64,000 bases of DNA from positions 60,951 to 124,950 of the forward strand of contig CAJQLX010000036.1 of NCBI GenBank assembly GCA_905479265.1, written 5' to 3'. This DNA is from an uncultured Alphaproteobacteria bacterium (GTDB lineage: Bacteria; Pseudomonadota; Alphaproteobacteria; UBA7985). A model generated the notes under the pieces. It saw only the letters and a program-made list of their open reading frames with translations, made no database searches and was not told the DNA's origin. A program made the translations under genes and the position numbers. Each line of letters opens with the position of its first letter. Positions within the stretch are counted from its first letter, which is position 1. Below, one piece after another: positions 39,601 through 47,364 of the stretch.

Positions 39601-40219
39601 CGGTAAGCGTGGTGGCCGAAACCGCCGCAAAACCCGCAGCGATGATGAGGCTGCAGAAGGCACAGAAGCGACCGACAACGCCGATGCCAAAACCGAAACG
39701 GCTGAAACGGGTGTTGAAGGTGCCAGCGAAGACGTAAAGTCTGCTGATACTGCCGCAGAAAAGTCTGCTGACACCACCGCAGAAACCCCTGCTGACACTG
39801 CCGCAGAAAACTCTGCTGGTACCAACGCAGAAGCCAGCGCCGAAAAGCCCGTTTCTGACTCTGTTACAGAGTCCGAAGCTGCGCCTGCGGCTGACGAATC
39901 AGAAGCGGACGAAAAGCCCGCGAAGAAGCCGCGCCGGTCTCGGAAGAAGCCTGTGAAGGTCGAAGAAGACGCCCCGGCGGATGCTGCCGCTGCTCAGGCG
40001 GATGAGCCAGCACCGGCAGAACCTGAAGCACCAGCCATTGAGCCAAAGGACGCAAAAGCCAATGCGAAAGAGGCTGTTGCCGAACCTGAAGCGCCGAAAG
40101 ATGACCCGGCGCCGGAGGCTGCAAGCGCAGAAGAAACGGACCCGCACGTTGCTGTTGAGCCAGACACGCCAAAGAAAGACGGCCCACGCCGTCGCGGATG
40201 GTGGTCTCGCGGTAAATAG
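36656..40219 (+). CDS. rne: Ribonuclease E
   Basis: Essential endoribonuclease and scaffold of the RNA degradosome. From ATG 36656 (AGGAG five bases upstream; an ATG directly before is too close) it has 1187 residues. The S1 domain starts at about 37, but residues ~85-430 form an acidic/basic low-complexity insertion before S1 resumes at KIQEVIKRRQVMLVQVTKEERGNKGAA. The catalytic Asp pair is Asp648 (VDVNSG) and Asp691 (VIDFIDM). The zinc-link CPVCGG is near 748. The C-terminal ~340 residues are disordered, with Arg-rich and Glu/Ala-rich blocks and four 24-base tandem repeats. The S1 insertion is much longer than in the RNase E proteins I know. Confidence 0.95.
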   Translation: MSKKMLIDASRGDETRVVVMVDGRIEEIDHETADRRPIKSNIYLARVTRVEPSLQAAFVDYGGNRHGFLPFSEIHPDYYQLPVADREALLAEVEDKVEERRQRHQNRRSMPRRSSSSAGAVAAPVDAVDPDGDQPHVEFPVDENGDFIQPEPLTANSVEVEPAAAEPIVEDEPTVEMPTGGATVHSVTDSVAATLGLDETLTEQAIVDGDGDGDDDTATVSMTESDAGNEEPGEDDEPAKTVTAATGAEEDEVVSEAAEPEEAPATKVDEAAEADTLADTEAAPEEEDVAPEQVAAEASESDDEEEATSSSAAEPEGGIEEIEREDDVIEEAGSGEEASDDEDDDEEGEGEESATKKPRRRRRRSRRGGRKEEKAAAEEDQDEDPDAVEDLDADDDDDDDHDHDVDDEEEDDIFDEDAERRSVMHSIISRRYKIQEVIKRRQVMLVQVTKEERGNKGAALSSYLSLAGRYCVYMPNTTRGGGISRKISSPKDRRRLKTILDDLDLPQDISIIVRTAGSQRTKAEIKRDYEYLRRTWDGIRENTLTSMAPSLIYEEANVMKRAIRDMYSSDMEEVQVEGEEGYKDAKNFMRVLTPSYAKRVKQHKNEGVSLFQAHKAEQQLDALFNPVVTLKSGGYLVMNQTEALVAVDVNSGKATKERSIEETALSTNLEAAEEVARQLRLRDLAGLVVIDFIDMDESKHRGQVERRLKESMRGDRARIQLGRISPFGLLELSRQRIRPSVFETTMVGCPVCGGIGVVRSSGSLASSIMRRIGDLLLERDNLDHIEVDAPTDAALKLLNEHREELANLEGQFSVRISILPSAHLFSPHFHLRAHTEDKVETFSEGYTTDPTAPKRGDRRRGRRSERPTPRADEEEESGTSRGGRGRGRGRGRNARSDDEETSGSEPKEAEAVEASTDDETDSDGQARRQRGRRGGRRRGRKEGDAAPAVEATEDGEEAQTADGEAADTDDVDSDGDKPKRRRGKRGGRNRRKTRSDDEAAEGTEATDNADAKTETAETGVEGASEDVKSADTAAEKSADTTAETPADTAAENSAGTNAEASAEKPVSDSVTESEAAPAADESEADEKPAKKPRRSRKKPVKVEEDAPADAAAAQADEPAPAEPEAPAIEPKDAKANAKEAVAEPEAPKDDPAPEAASAEETDPHVAVEPDTPKKDGPRRRGWWSRGK
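39737..39832 (+). repeat. Four tandem 24-base repeats in rne
   Basis: Four imperfect copies of a 24-base unit encode KSADTAAE, KSADTTAE, TPADTAAE and NSAGTNAE. They lie in the disordered C-terminal tail of RNase E. In-frame expansion would only lengthen the tail. Confidence 0.85.
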
Positions 40220-40247
40220 CCCGGGACTTGGATAAGAGGAAAAGGCC

Positions 40248-41358
40248 ATGCGCGCTGAAATGCAAGCGGTCGCGGAGGAGATTGAGAAATCCCTCGCGCT
40301 GCTGAGGAGGCATCTTTGACTGGGACAATGCACTGCGTCGGTTCGACGAGTTAACGGCCCTTTCTGAAGACCCAAACCTGTGGAATGACGCTGAAAACGC
40401 GCGCAAGACCATGCAAGAACGCCAACGGTTGGAAGCATCCATCGAAGGCTATCGCCAACTCAGTCAGGAACTGCAGGACTGCAGAGATCTGATTGAGATG
40501 GGCGAAGACGAGGGCGATCAGGCAACGATTGACGACGCCGAAGCGCAGTTGCTGACTGTACAAGCGCGCGCGGCCAAGAAGCAGCTTGAATCGCTGTTAT
40601 CGGGCGAGGCGGATCCCAATGATGCATTCATCGAGATCAACGCAGGCGCGGGTGGTACTGAGGCGCAGGATTGGGCAGGCATGCTATTGCGGCTCTATAC
40701 CCGCTGGGCTTCTGCGCATGGCTACAGCATCGACGTTTTGGAGGAATCCAACGGTGAAGAAGCCGGGATCAAGTCCACGACGCTGCAGATCAAGGGCGAT
40801 AATGCTTTTGGTTGGCTGAAAACGGAAACGGGCGTGCATCGCTTGGTGCGCATTTCACCCTATGACAGCCAAAGCCGCAGACACACGTCGTTTGCTTCAG
40901 TCTGGGTGAGTCCTGTGGTTGATGACAGCATCGACATCGAGATCCTCGACAAGGATTTGCGGATCGACACCTACCGCGCATCGGGCGCAGGTGGGCAGCA
41001 CGTCAACCGGACAGACTCCGCTGTGCGCATCACCCACGAGCCTACGGGCGCGGTGGTGCAGTGCCAAAATGACCGAAGCCAGCATAAGAACAAAGCCACA
41101 GCCATGACCATGCTCAAAGCCAAGCTCTATGAGCTGGAATTGCGCAAACGTCAGGACGCGGCACAGTCGCTGAATGACGAAAAGTCGGACATTGGCTGGG
41201 GGCATCAAATCCGGTCGTACGTGCTGCAGCCTTATCAGATGGTCAAGGATTTGCGGACGGGGGTTGAGACCTCGCAAACCGGTGCGGTTCTGGATGGCGA
41301 CATTGACTTGTTTCTTGAAGCGTCTTTGGCGGCGCAGCTGGGTGACGGAACCAGCTGA
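40248..41358 (+). CDS. prfB: Peptide chain release factor 2 with +1 programmed frameshift
   Basis: RF2 recognises UGA and UAA and triggers peptide release. The gene begins at ATG 40248; the zero frame stops after 23 codons at TGA 40317-40319. A +1 shift (join 40248..40316 and 40318..41358) gives 369 residues, the normal RF2 length. The shift site is CTT-TGA-C, preceded at the canonical distance by the Shine-Dalgarno-like AGGAGG (40305-40310). In the long frame the GGQ catalytic motif is at 248-250 and the recognition tripeptide is SPY (SPF in E. coli). The stop overlaps the next gene's ATG by one base. RF2 shortage would promote the shift and so restore RF2. Confidence 0.95.
40305..40320 (+). 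promoter_or_regulatory. RF2 autoregulatory frameshift site
   Basis: AGGAGG-CAT-CTT-TGA-C matches the E. coli arrangement AGGGGG-UAU-CUU-UGA-C base for base in spacing. The Shine-Dalgarno-like element sits three bases before the slippery CUU, and TGA is the zero-frame stop. Confidence 0.92.
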
Positions 41359-41903
41359 TGCGCGCGGGGGTGCCGGCTTGGACGCTGAGCCGGGTAACGG
41401 ATCGGCTGTATCGAGCGCCGCAACCACGTCGGCCTCATTTGGCTGAGATCGAACAAGCGGGCATAAAGACCATTTTCAACCTGCGCGGATTGCACCCGTT
41501 TCCGGGGCAAGATCGCTGGGGCGCGGCGTGTGTTAAAGCGGGCTTCGCGTATCGGGAGCTGCCGGCTCTGGCGGCTGATGCCCCTCAACGTTGGATGATT
41601 GAACGGCTGTTGAGTGCGTTCGAGCAAGCGGCCTTTCCCGTATTGATTCATTGCAAAGCCGGCGCGGACCGCACTGGCTTCGCCGCAGCCCTTTTTCTGC
41701 ATTACCATGAAGGTTGGGACATCGCCGAAGCGGCCCGGGACCAGTTGACGCCGGCTTTTGGCCACGACAAAAACAGTCGTGCGGGTATTTTGGATTTCTT
41801 CTTTGCGACCTTCGCCGCGCAGTCAGGGGATCAGACTTTTGACCAGTGGTGGCGCGGCTATGATCCCGCGTCGGTGCGCGAGGCTTTTGATCGCAAGCTC
41901 TAG
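41358..41903 (+). CDS. Protein tyrosine phosphatase-like (DSP fold)
   Basis: A 181-residue cysteine phosphatase with the P-loop HCKAGADRTG (Cys near residue 97) and a preceding DRLYRAPQP segment typical of tyrosine/dual-specificity phosphatases of the SIW14 and bacterial DSP type. A general-acid Asp before the P-loop is not obvious. It is probably cytoplasmic, since no signal peptide is seen. It overlaps the prfB stop by one base, so it is co-transcribed with RF2, and it converges with the glycosyltransferase gene, overlapping by 4 bases. Substrate unknown. Confidence 0.8.
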   Translation: MRAGVPAWTLSRVTDRLYRAPQPRRPHLAEIEQAGIKTIFNLRGLHPFPGQDRWGAACVKAGFAYRELPALAADAPQRWMIERLLSAFEQAAFPVLIHCKAGADRTGFAAALFLHYHEGWDIAEAARDQLTPAFGHDKNSRAGILDFFFATFAAQSGDQTFDQWWRGYDPASVREAFDRKL

Positions 41904-43018
41904 GCTGTCATCAGTGCTTCGACGTGATGGGCCAGAACCTTTGCAGCCGGATCTTTGCTGTGGCGCGGCCATCGCTTGAAGCCATCCTCACGCAGCCACG
42001 TGAGGAAGCGCATTCTTTGTTCACTGTCAAAGCTGAGGGTCTCAATCCGCTGGAACAGCGCTTTGAGATCGGCCAGATCATGGGCTTGTTCTGTAAGGCC
42101 GGGGCCGTGGTAAAAACTTTGGCCCAGTGTGATGACGGGTTTGTCGTAGGCAAAAGCCTCCAGCCCGACGGACGAGTTTACCGTCACAACGCCAGCGCAC
42201 TTTTGCAGCATTTCAGCCGACGTGCCGCCGTTGATCACGCGGATGCGGGGGTTGGTCAGGGCCAGCCGCAAGGCACTGTCCTGACCCACACGGCACGAAG
42301 GATGGGGCCGGACAACCAAGGACATGTCCTTAGGCAGGGCTTCACTGGCTTTGACCAAGTTGACCAAATACGACGGCATATCCTTCACCCAGCCGCCAAA
42401 GACGGAAAGCTGTGTGTCTGCCGCCACCTGCAGCGGGCAGTACAAGAAGCGGGTTGGAAGGTTTTCAGCAGGCTGTTGCGGTGCCGCAAACGGGTTCACG
42501 CCTCGACGTTGCCGCTGGGAGGCACGAAACCACCGGGCGATGGCCTCGTCAGGTGCCTGATCGGGGTAAAGGCCTGCGTTCAGCGTGCGACCGCCAGCAT
42601 TCACGCCGTCTCGATCCACCTGTACAAAACCGGGAAAGGCGCAGCGTTCGAAGTAGACGACGGGAATCTCGTGCGCCTGTGCGGCTTCGACCAGCAACCC
42701 ACGCCGACCTCGATAGCCGTTCCAGACCAAAACACCCTTGGTCGATTTGCGATCGAACAGATCTCGCAGACCGAACCACTGGCGGGTTCGCAGAGAGCGT
42801 ATGGCGTCCAGCTCTAGGGGCGACAAAGTATGCTGACGCTTCTGCCGCCGCTCCTCCCGCTCCATCGCTTCGATACGCATCCAGACCTCTGCGGGCATGA
42901 CCTCGTTCAGCCGACGGCTGGGCAGCCGCCAATGGCGCTCCAGCGGCTGGGTCAGGTGCGGGGCTATGGCGCGATACAGGGGGCGGGCCAAGTCGGGTGC
43001 GTTCAGGGTCAAATACAT
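41900..43018 (-). CDS. Capsule polysaccharide synthesis protein (KpsC/KpsS-like)
   Basis: A 372-residue protein of the Capsule_synth (PF05159-like) type, related to the KpsC/KpsS beta-Kdo transferases that build the glycolipid linker of exported capsules. Recognisable pieces are VLVWNGYRGRRG, VVRPHPS, INGGTSAEMLQKC and TVNSSVGLEAFAY, the last being the highly conserved family signature. The C-terminal region has the usual FYHGPGLTE. No other capsule gene is nearby, so it is an orphan in this window. Its 3' end overlaps the phosphatase gene on the other strand. Confidence 0.8.
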   Translation of the reverse strand: MYLTLNAPDLARPLYRAIAPHLTQPLERHWRLPSRRLNEVMPAEVWMRIEAMEREERRQKRQHTLSPLELDAIRSLRTRQWFGLRDLFDRKSTKGVLVWNGYRGRRGLLVEAAQAHEIPVVYFERCAFPGFVQVDRDGVNAGGRTLNAGLYPDQAPDEAIARWFRASQRQRRGVNPFAAPQQPAENLPTRFLYCPLQVAADTQLSVFGGWVKDMPSYLVNLVKASEALPKDMSLVVRPHPSCRVGQDSALRLALTNPRIRVINGGTSAEMLQKCAGVVTVNSSVGLEAFAYDKPVITLGQSFYHGPGLTEQAHDLADLKALFQRIETLSFDSEQRMRFLTWLREDGFKRWPRHSKDPAAKVLAHHVEALMTA

Positions 43019-43202
43019 GGCGCCAGACTACAGTCTTTTGCGACAGGTCGAAGGGGCCAGAGCACATTTATTGTGCGCAAAACTGATTTTACCGTGCTTT
43101 TCCAACAATTTTTGTACAGCAGCCACGTTTGATCCTGCTGCCGCGCTTTGGGGCTGAAGGACCGGTGTCCTCCAGCGCGCAAAGCACAGGCCGCGCAAGA
43201 CC

Positions 43203-43577
43203 TTACTTGCAGACGGTCCGAACCCTCGGGCGAACCACACAAGCGTCCGACGTTCCAACAACCTTCCGCGATACAATCGGGAAGCTCGTATAGGTCGATG
43301 TCGCTGGAATGGTCGCGTAGCTCATTCCCAGCGCATTGGGCGCAAAGTAGGTGTAGCCCTGCGGCGGGGTTGAGTAGCCCGCGTAAGGCGAGACCGTGCG
43401 GTAACCATATCCCAGCGAGTAGTTATTGGCGTATCCGGTCGAGTAAGCTGAACCATAGCTCATGGGCTGGAAGTACGTTCTGCCATCGGTGCCGACGGTT
43501 GCATAGCATGCGGACAAAAGCGGAAGCGCGACGGCCAACAGGCCACCGGCTAGAAGCTTGGAAACGTTGAGTTTCAT
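43203..43577 (-). CDS. Small Tyr/Gly/Ser-rich lipoprotein
   Basis: A 124-residue protein from ATG 43577, with a lipoprotein signal peptide ending in the lipobox LLSAC, so the mature N-terminal Cys would be lipidated. The middle is rich in Tyr, Gly, Ser, Pro and Thr, and the C-terminus contains two Cys separated by a basic stretch. No known domain. The in-frame upstream extension to 43610 is unlikely because it would bury the signal peptide. Confidence 0.7.
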   Translation of the reverse strand: MKLNVSKLLAGGLLAVALPLLSACYATVGTDGRTYFQPMSYGSAYSTGYANNYSLGYGYRTVSPYAGYSTPPQGYTYFAPNALGMSYATIPATSTYTSFPIVSRKVVGTSDACVVRPRVRTVCK

Positions 43578-43747
43578 CTTGAGCTCAATTCCTTTAGACG
43601 CAGGTCCCACCTACGTTCGTTTTTTTCTTAAAAAGCCGCATATCTTTTTTTTGGGAACCTAGCAGAGCGGTCTAGGCCGCATCAATTTCTGATCCCCTTT
43701 TGATGCAGTTTCTTCTGCCAACACGGCGAAAAGATGGAAAATGTCAC

Positions 43748-43777
43748 ACAAAAAAGGGGTGCGCGTGGCACCCCTTT
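43748..43777 (-). terminator. Terminator of the caspase-fold gene
   Basis: A perfect 10-bp stem (43753-43762 with 43768-43777) and a 5-base loop, followed on the minus strand by a T run. It lies 36 bases beyond the stop of the caspase-like gene. Confidence 0.8.
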
Positions 43778-43813
43778 GACTTAATTCGACAGAATCGATT
43801 CGCTTTCTTCGAG

Positions 43814-46252
43814 CTAGCTGCCCGGAACCAGTCGAATGTTCAGGCCGCCCAGATTGAACTGGTAGCCCTGCTGGCCTGGTGCCAGCGTCTGGCGCAGTTG
43901 GATGGCGTCTTGGATCCACCGACCGTTGGGGAACGTCGTCAGATAAGCGTTGAGCGCTTCAACGGTCCCCGCTTGACGGGCATTGTCCCACGCTTCTCGT
44001 TCTGACCCAGCGTACAGGACGGCGTTCGTGGCAATCACGTATCCTTCGCCGCTGGTGGTATTGATCCGGTAGAACTCCGGCGAACCGCCGACACCCGTTG
44101 CCAGAACCAGTGTGTTTTCTGGCAAAATGCCCAAACGCTGACCATTGGCATCCGGCTGCGCGTAAACAAAAGCGCGGCTTGGGATGACGATGTTTTCATT
44201 CAGCGGCTGGATGGTGCTTTGGTCAGCGAGTAAAGCGTCAATGGCTTCGATCGCTTTGTCATCGTACCGGCTGCCGGGGAACGCATCGCGGTAGGCGCGG
44301 TAAGTTGCCAAAGAGCCCTCGGCCTGTGCCAATGCCCATGCCTCGTAGAGTGAGTCCTTGTAGGGCTCAACACGGATCGAACGGATGTAGCCAACGTCAC
44401 CGCGTGACAGGCGCAGCTCAACCCAACGCTCATCTTCGGTCATGCGAAGCGCTTGATAGACCTCGCCAACCTTGGCTCGCTTGATTTGATCAGCCTTGCC
44501 TTGGGGTTCAGCAAACACGGTGGAACGGCGGTTCACAACGTACTGATCACCAATCGGCAAGAAGCCAGAATTCTGGTTCGTCTGCAGCGCCTGAATGTTG
44601 GCTAAGGCGTCGGACTCGTACTGCGAGTTCGGGAAACGGTTCCGGAAGCGGACGTAGCCCAAAACGGTGTCTTGCTCCAACGCATCGGCCCAAGCCTGAT
44701 AGACGGATCCTTCGAACGGCACGATCAGCGTGTCATAAACGAACACGTCTGTGCCGTTGTAGTCCAAGCGCGTCCAAGTCAAACCGTTCACGTCGCCCGT
44801 CGCCTGCAAGCGTGTGCCGCCCTGCAGCGTCGTTACGACGTTGGATTGGGTGGTGGGCAACTGGCGAACATTGGCCAAGCGGACCACAACGACTTCTTGA
44901 GCGATGGGCCGGATTGAGTAGCCGGACAAGGCGTCCTGATAGGCTTGCTCACGCAGGACCAGAATGTTGTTTCGGGCCATTTCAGCATTTGGACCCTGTG
45001 GGTAGGCCTGCAAATAGCTTTGGTAGCCGTCGATGGTCCCTTCGTTTTGTGCGATGGCCCAAGCCTGCAGCTCAGAACCGTCCCATGGGGCAACAAGCGT
45101 ATCGTAAATAAAGCCAACACGGTTGTCGGGCATCACAATCTGGAACCACCGCTGACCCTGTACGCGGCCTAGAATGGTGACAATGGTGTTTTCCGGCAAG
45201 CTGGCGAGGCGGTCAAAACTGGTGGACGGACCGGAGCGCACGTTGGCAAGACGGACGATGTAGTAGGCTTGGTTGATCGGGTCGATGGCGTAGGTGGGAA
45301 CCTCTGGCGTGGGCGCGGGCGCAGTCAGGGCTGCGATCGCGGCCTGTGCTTGCTCGGCGAAATAGCCTTCGGGGAAGAGGGCGAGGTAGTCGTTATAGTC
45401 GCGCACATCATTTGAACCATTAATCAGATTCCAAATCCGCTCTTCACGGTCTGACGGACCCGCTGGTTCTGGCACAACCTCAGTTTGGTTCAGGACCAAA
45501 TCAGCGGTGAAGCCGCCCGTTACATAGGGGTTCTGGCGCTCGTTGGACTGGCGGCTGACCCGTGTTGCGAGGCTGTTAAAGAACGCGGTCGCATCCTGAT
45601 CCTTGCGGCTCAGCCGGTTGCCGAGAATGTTGGCAAATACGTTGCGGCGATTGGCCTGCGAGATGTTGTTGGTGCCGGGCTCAATGGCGAGAACAGTCAG
45701 CGTGTTGCCTTGATCGTTTGGCTGGCCGGGGCGGTCTGAAATCACAGAACCCGGCAAAACATTGGACAGCTCGTTATCGGCAAAGTGACGATAGCCCGTG
45801 TCCAAGATGACGACATCAGGGGTCGCATCGCGGTTCATTTGTGCCTGTACCGCATCCAGCGAGATGAAGTTATAGGAAAGATCCAAACCCGTGGTCACGC
45901 GGGCATCCGTTGGGACAAGGAATTCGAGGCCATCGACGTTGGTTGAGTGGCCGGAATAGACGAACATGCGGTGTTGGGGTGCATCACCTGTCGCCACGAA
46001 AGCACTCAGCGCTTCACGCATAGACTGCGCGTTCGCATCCATCAGCAGCGTGACGTCATATCCATTGGCAATCAGTTGTGACGCGATGGTTTCAGCATCC
46101 TTCGCCGATGACCGCAGGTCGGCGTAGTTATCGTAATTACCATTGCCGATAACCAGTGCGACCGGCGCTGCTTGCGCCATTGCCTGTGAACCCGCAGCCA
46201 GCGCCAGCAGCGCAACTGTTGCAGTGGTCAGGAAATTTTTTCGCCAAGACAT
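43814..46252 (-). CDS. Secreted caspase-fold (C14) pseudoenzyme with SH3b repeats
   Basis: From ATG 46252 it has 812 residues, a signal peptide (cleavage near Ala26-Gln27) and an N-terminal caspase p20 domain. The p20 has the starting VALVIGNGNY, KDAETI and the catalytic-type His102 in YSGHSTN. The usual LDACR motif reads LDTGYR (residues 150-155), so the nucleophile Cys is Gly153 and peptidase activity is unlikely. The rest alternates four SH3b-like domains (about 330-395, 455-515, 580-640, 695-755) with five helical repeats of the pattern W-x2-A-x5-T/G-x3-Y-x3-FP. AAGGAG lies 13 bases before the ATG. It probably binds cell-wall or envelope ligands. An in-frame upstream extension to 46327 is unlikely. 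Confidence 0.8.
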   Translation of the reverse strand: MSWRKNFLTTATVALLALAAGSQAMAQAAPVALVIGNGNYDNYADLRSSAKDAETIASQLIANGYDVTLLMDANAQSMREALSAFVATGDAPQHRMFVYSGHSTNVDGLEFLVPTDARVTTGLDLSYNFISLDAVQAQMNRDATPDVVILDTGYRHFADNELSNVLPGSVISDRPGQPNDQGNTLTVLAIEPGTNNISQANRRNVFANILGNRLSRKDQDATAFFNSLATRVSRQSNERQNPYVTGGFTADLVLNQTEVVPEPAGPSDREERIWNLINGSNDVRDYNDYLALFPEGYFAEQAQAAIAALTAPAPTPEVPTYAIDPINQAYYIVRLANVRSGPSTSFDRLASLPENTIVTILGRVQGQRWFQIVMPDNRVGFIYDTLVAPWDGSELQAWAIAQNEGTIDGYQSYLQAYPQGPNAEMARNNILVLREQAYQDALSGYSIRPIAQEVVVVRLANVRQLPTTQSNVVTTLQGGTRLQATGDVNGLTWTRLDYNGTDVFVYDTLIVPFEGSVYQAWADALEQDTVLGYVRFRNRFPNSQYESDALANIQALQTNQNSGFLPIGDQYVVNRRSTVFAEPQGKADQIKRAKVGEVYQALRMTEDERWVELRLSRGDVGYIRSIRVEPYKDSLYEAWALAQAEGSLATYRAYRDAFPGSRYDDKAIEAIDALLADQSTIQPLNENIVIPSRAFVYAQPDANGQRLGILPENTLVLATGVGGSPEFYRINTTSGEGYVIATNAVLYAGSEREAWDNARQAGTVEALNAYLTTFPNGRWIQDAIQLRQTLAPGQQGYQFNLGGLNIRLVPGS

Positions 46253-46722
46253 TGTTGGAGGTCTCCTTCTTTCGTTCTCTTTTCTTGTGAACCCCACTGC
46301 GGACATAAAGAGTATCAGTGCGGGCAAGCGACTTTTCTTTGCAGTCGGGCGTCAAGGCGTTCGCATTTCTGACGCCTGTGCCCGAGTGGCAAACCCTGTT
46401 TATTGGCTCAAGGTTTCTGCCCTTGGTCGTTCTGTATTTTTTATCACTCAAAACATTTCAGTTTGTGTCCATTCCGCGATCCCTATCAGATATTGCTAAA
46501 AATTTATGTAAAAAACACGCTGTAAAATACCTTTGTTGGGGACTTTTCTCTCTTACCGGGCATAATTCGAAACTCTTTGGGAAGTTAGATTCAATTCGAA
46601 CGCCTCAAATCAGGATGAATGTCCCGATTCCCTGTGGTTTGAGAGTCCCTGCCGCTGAAAAAATGCTAAGTACGCGCTACGGTGTTCATTAAACATCGCG
46701 ACTTTTTAAACAGGAGCCTGAA
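46253..46722. promoter_or_regulatory. Intergenic region between the caspase-like and MOSC genes
   Basis: A 470-base gap between divergent genes. The stretch around 46430-46600 is clearly AT-richer than the flanks and is likely to hold promoters. I see no convincing gene, tRNA, riboswitch or dyad. Confidence 0.4.
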
Positions 46723-47316
46723 ATGGCTGGATTAAGAAAAGCCCCCTTTGTCGGAACCGTGCAGTTTCTTGGTGCCAACAGCAGCTTGTCTGAGGATTTG
46801 GCCTCGCAGCCCTTGGAAAGCGTTCAGATGGACTTCGCTGGTTTTGTGGGGGAGGACCATGGCGGATTGAACCGCGCAGCCTGTTCACGACTCACCAATG
46901 TTCACCCAAAGGGAACGCCGCTGAAAAATCAGCGTCAGCTTACGGTGTTGAGTGCCGAGGAAATGGCGGAAACGGCGGCGGCTATGGGGATCGATGATGG
47001 GCTTGATCCGTGTTGGGTCGGGGCGAATATCGTGCTTAGTGGCGTGCCCAGCCTGACCATTCTGCCGCCCGGAACGCGTCTGCGTTTTCCCGATGGTGGA
47101 ACGTTTGTTGTCGATATGGAAAACGGTCCGTGCAAGTTCCCCGGTCAAATCATCGACCGCCACCACCCGGGAAAGGGTAAGTCATACCCTGTGGCCGCCT
47201 ATGGCAAGCGAGGGTTCACAGCCTTTGTCGAGCGAGAAGGCGTGGCTCGGTTGGGCGATCATGTTGAAATTTTCTATCCGCAGCAGGAACTTCATCCAAT
47301 CTTGCAAGCTCTGTGA
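46723..47316 (+). CDS. MOSC-domain protein
   Basis: A 197-residue MOSC-domain protein, a fold shared with molybdenum cofactor sulfurases and YiiM/YuaD-type proteins. ENGPCKFPGQ contains the conserved Cys likely to bear a sulfur or cofactor, and GANIVLSG and the basic YGKRGFTAFV segment match the domain's edge strands. It is probably cytoplasmic and involved in Moco-linked sulfur transfer or detoxification; the molecular substrate is not known. AGGAG is well placed before the ATG. moaD is in the same window but 15 kb away. Confidence 0.8.
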   Translation: MAGLRKAPFVGTVQFLGANSSLSEDLASQPLESVQMDFAGFVGEDHGGLNRAACSRLTNVHPKGTPLKNQRQLTVLSAEEMAETAAAMGIDDGLDPCWVGANIVLSGVPSLTILPPGTRLRFPDGGTFVVDMENGPCKFPGQIIDRHHPGKGKSYPVAAYGKRGFTAFVEREGVARLGDHVEIFYPQQELHPILQAL

Positions 47317-47364
47317 TTGAACGCGAAAAAGCCGGGATTTGCCCGAATTTAGGCCGTTGTCATC

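Noticed and set aside
46318..46692. A 124-codon plus-strand open frame in the AT-rich spacer
   Set aside because: No recognisable domain and no ribosome-binding site; composition differs from genes around it.
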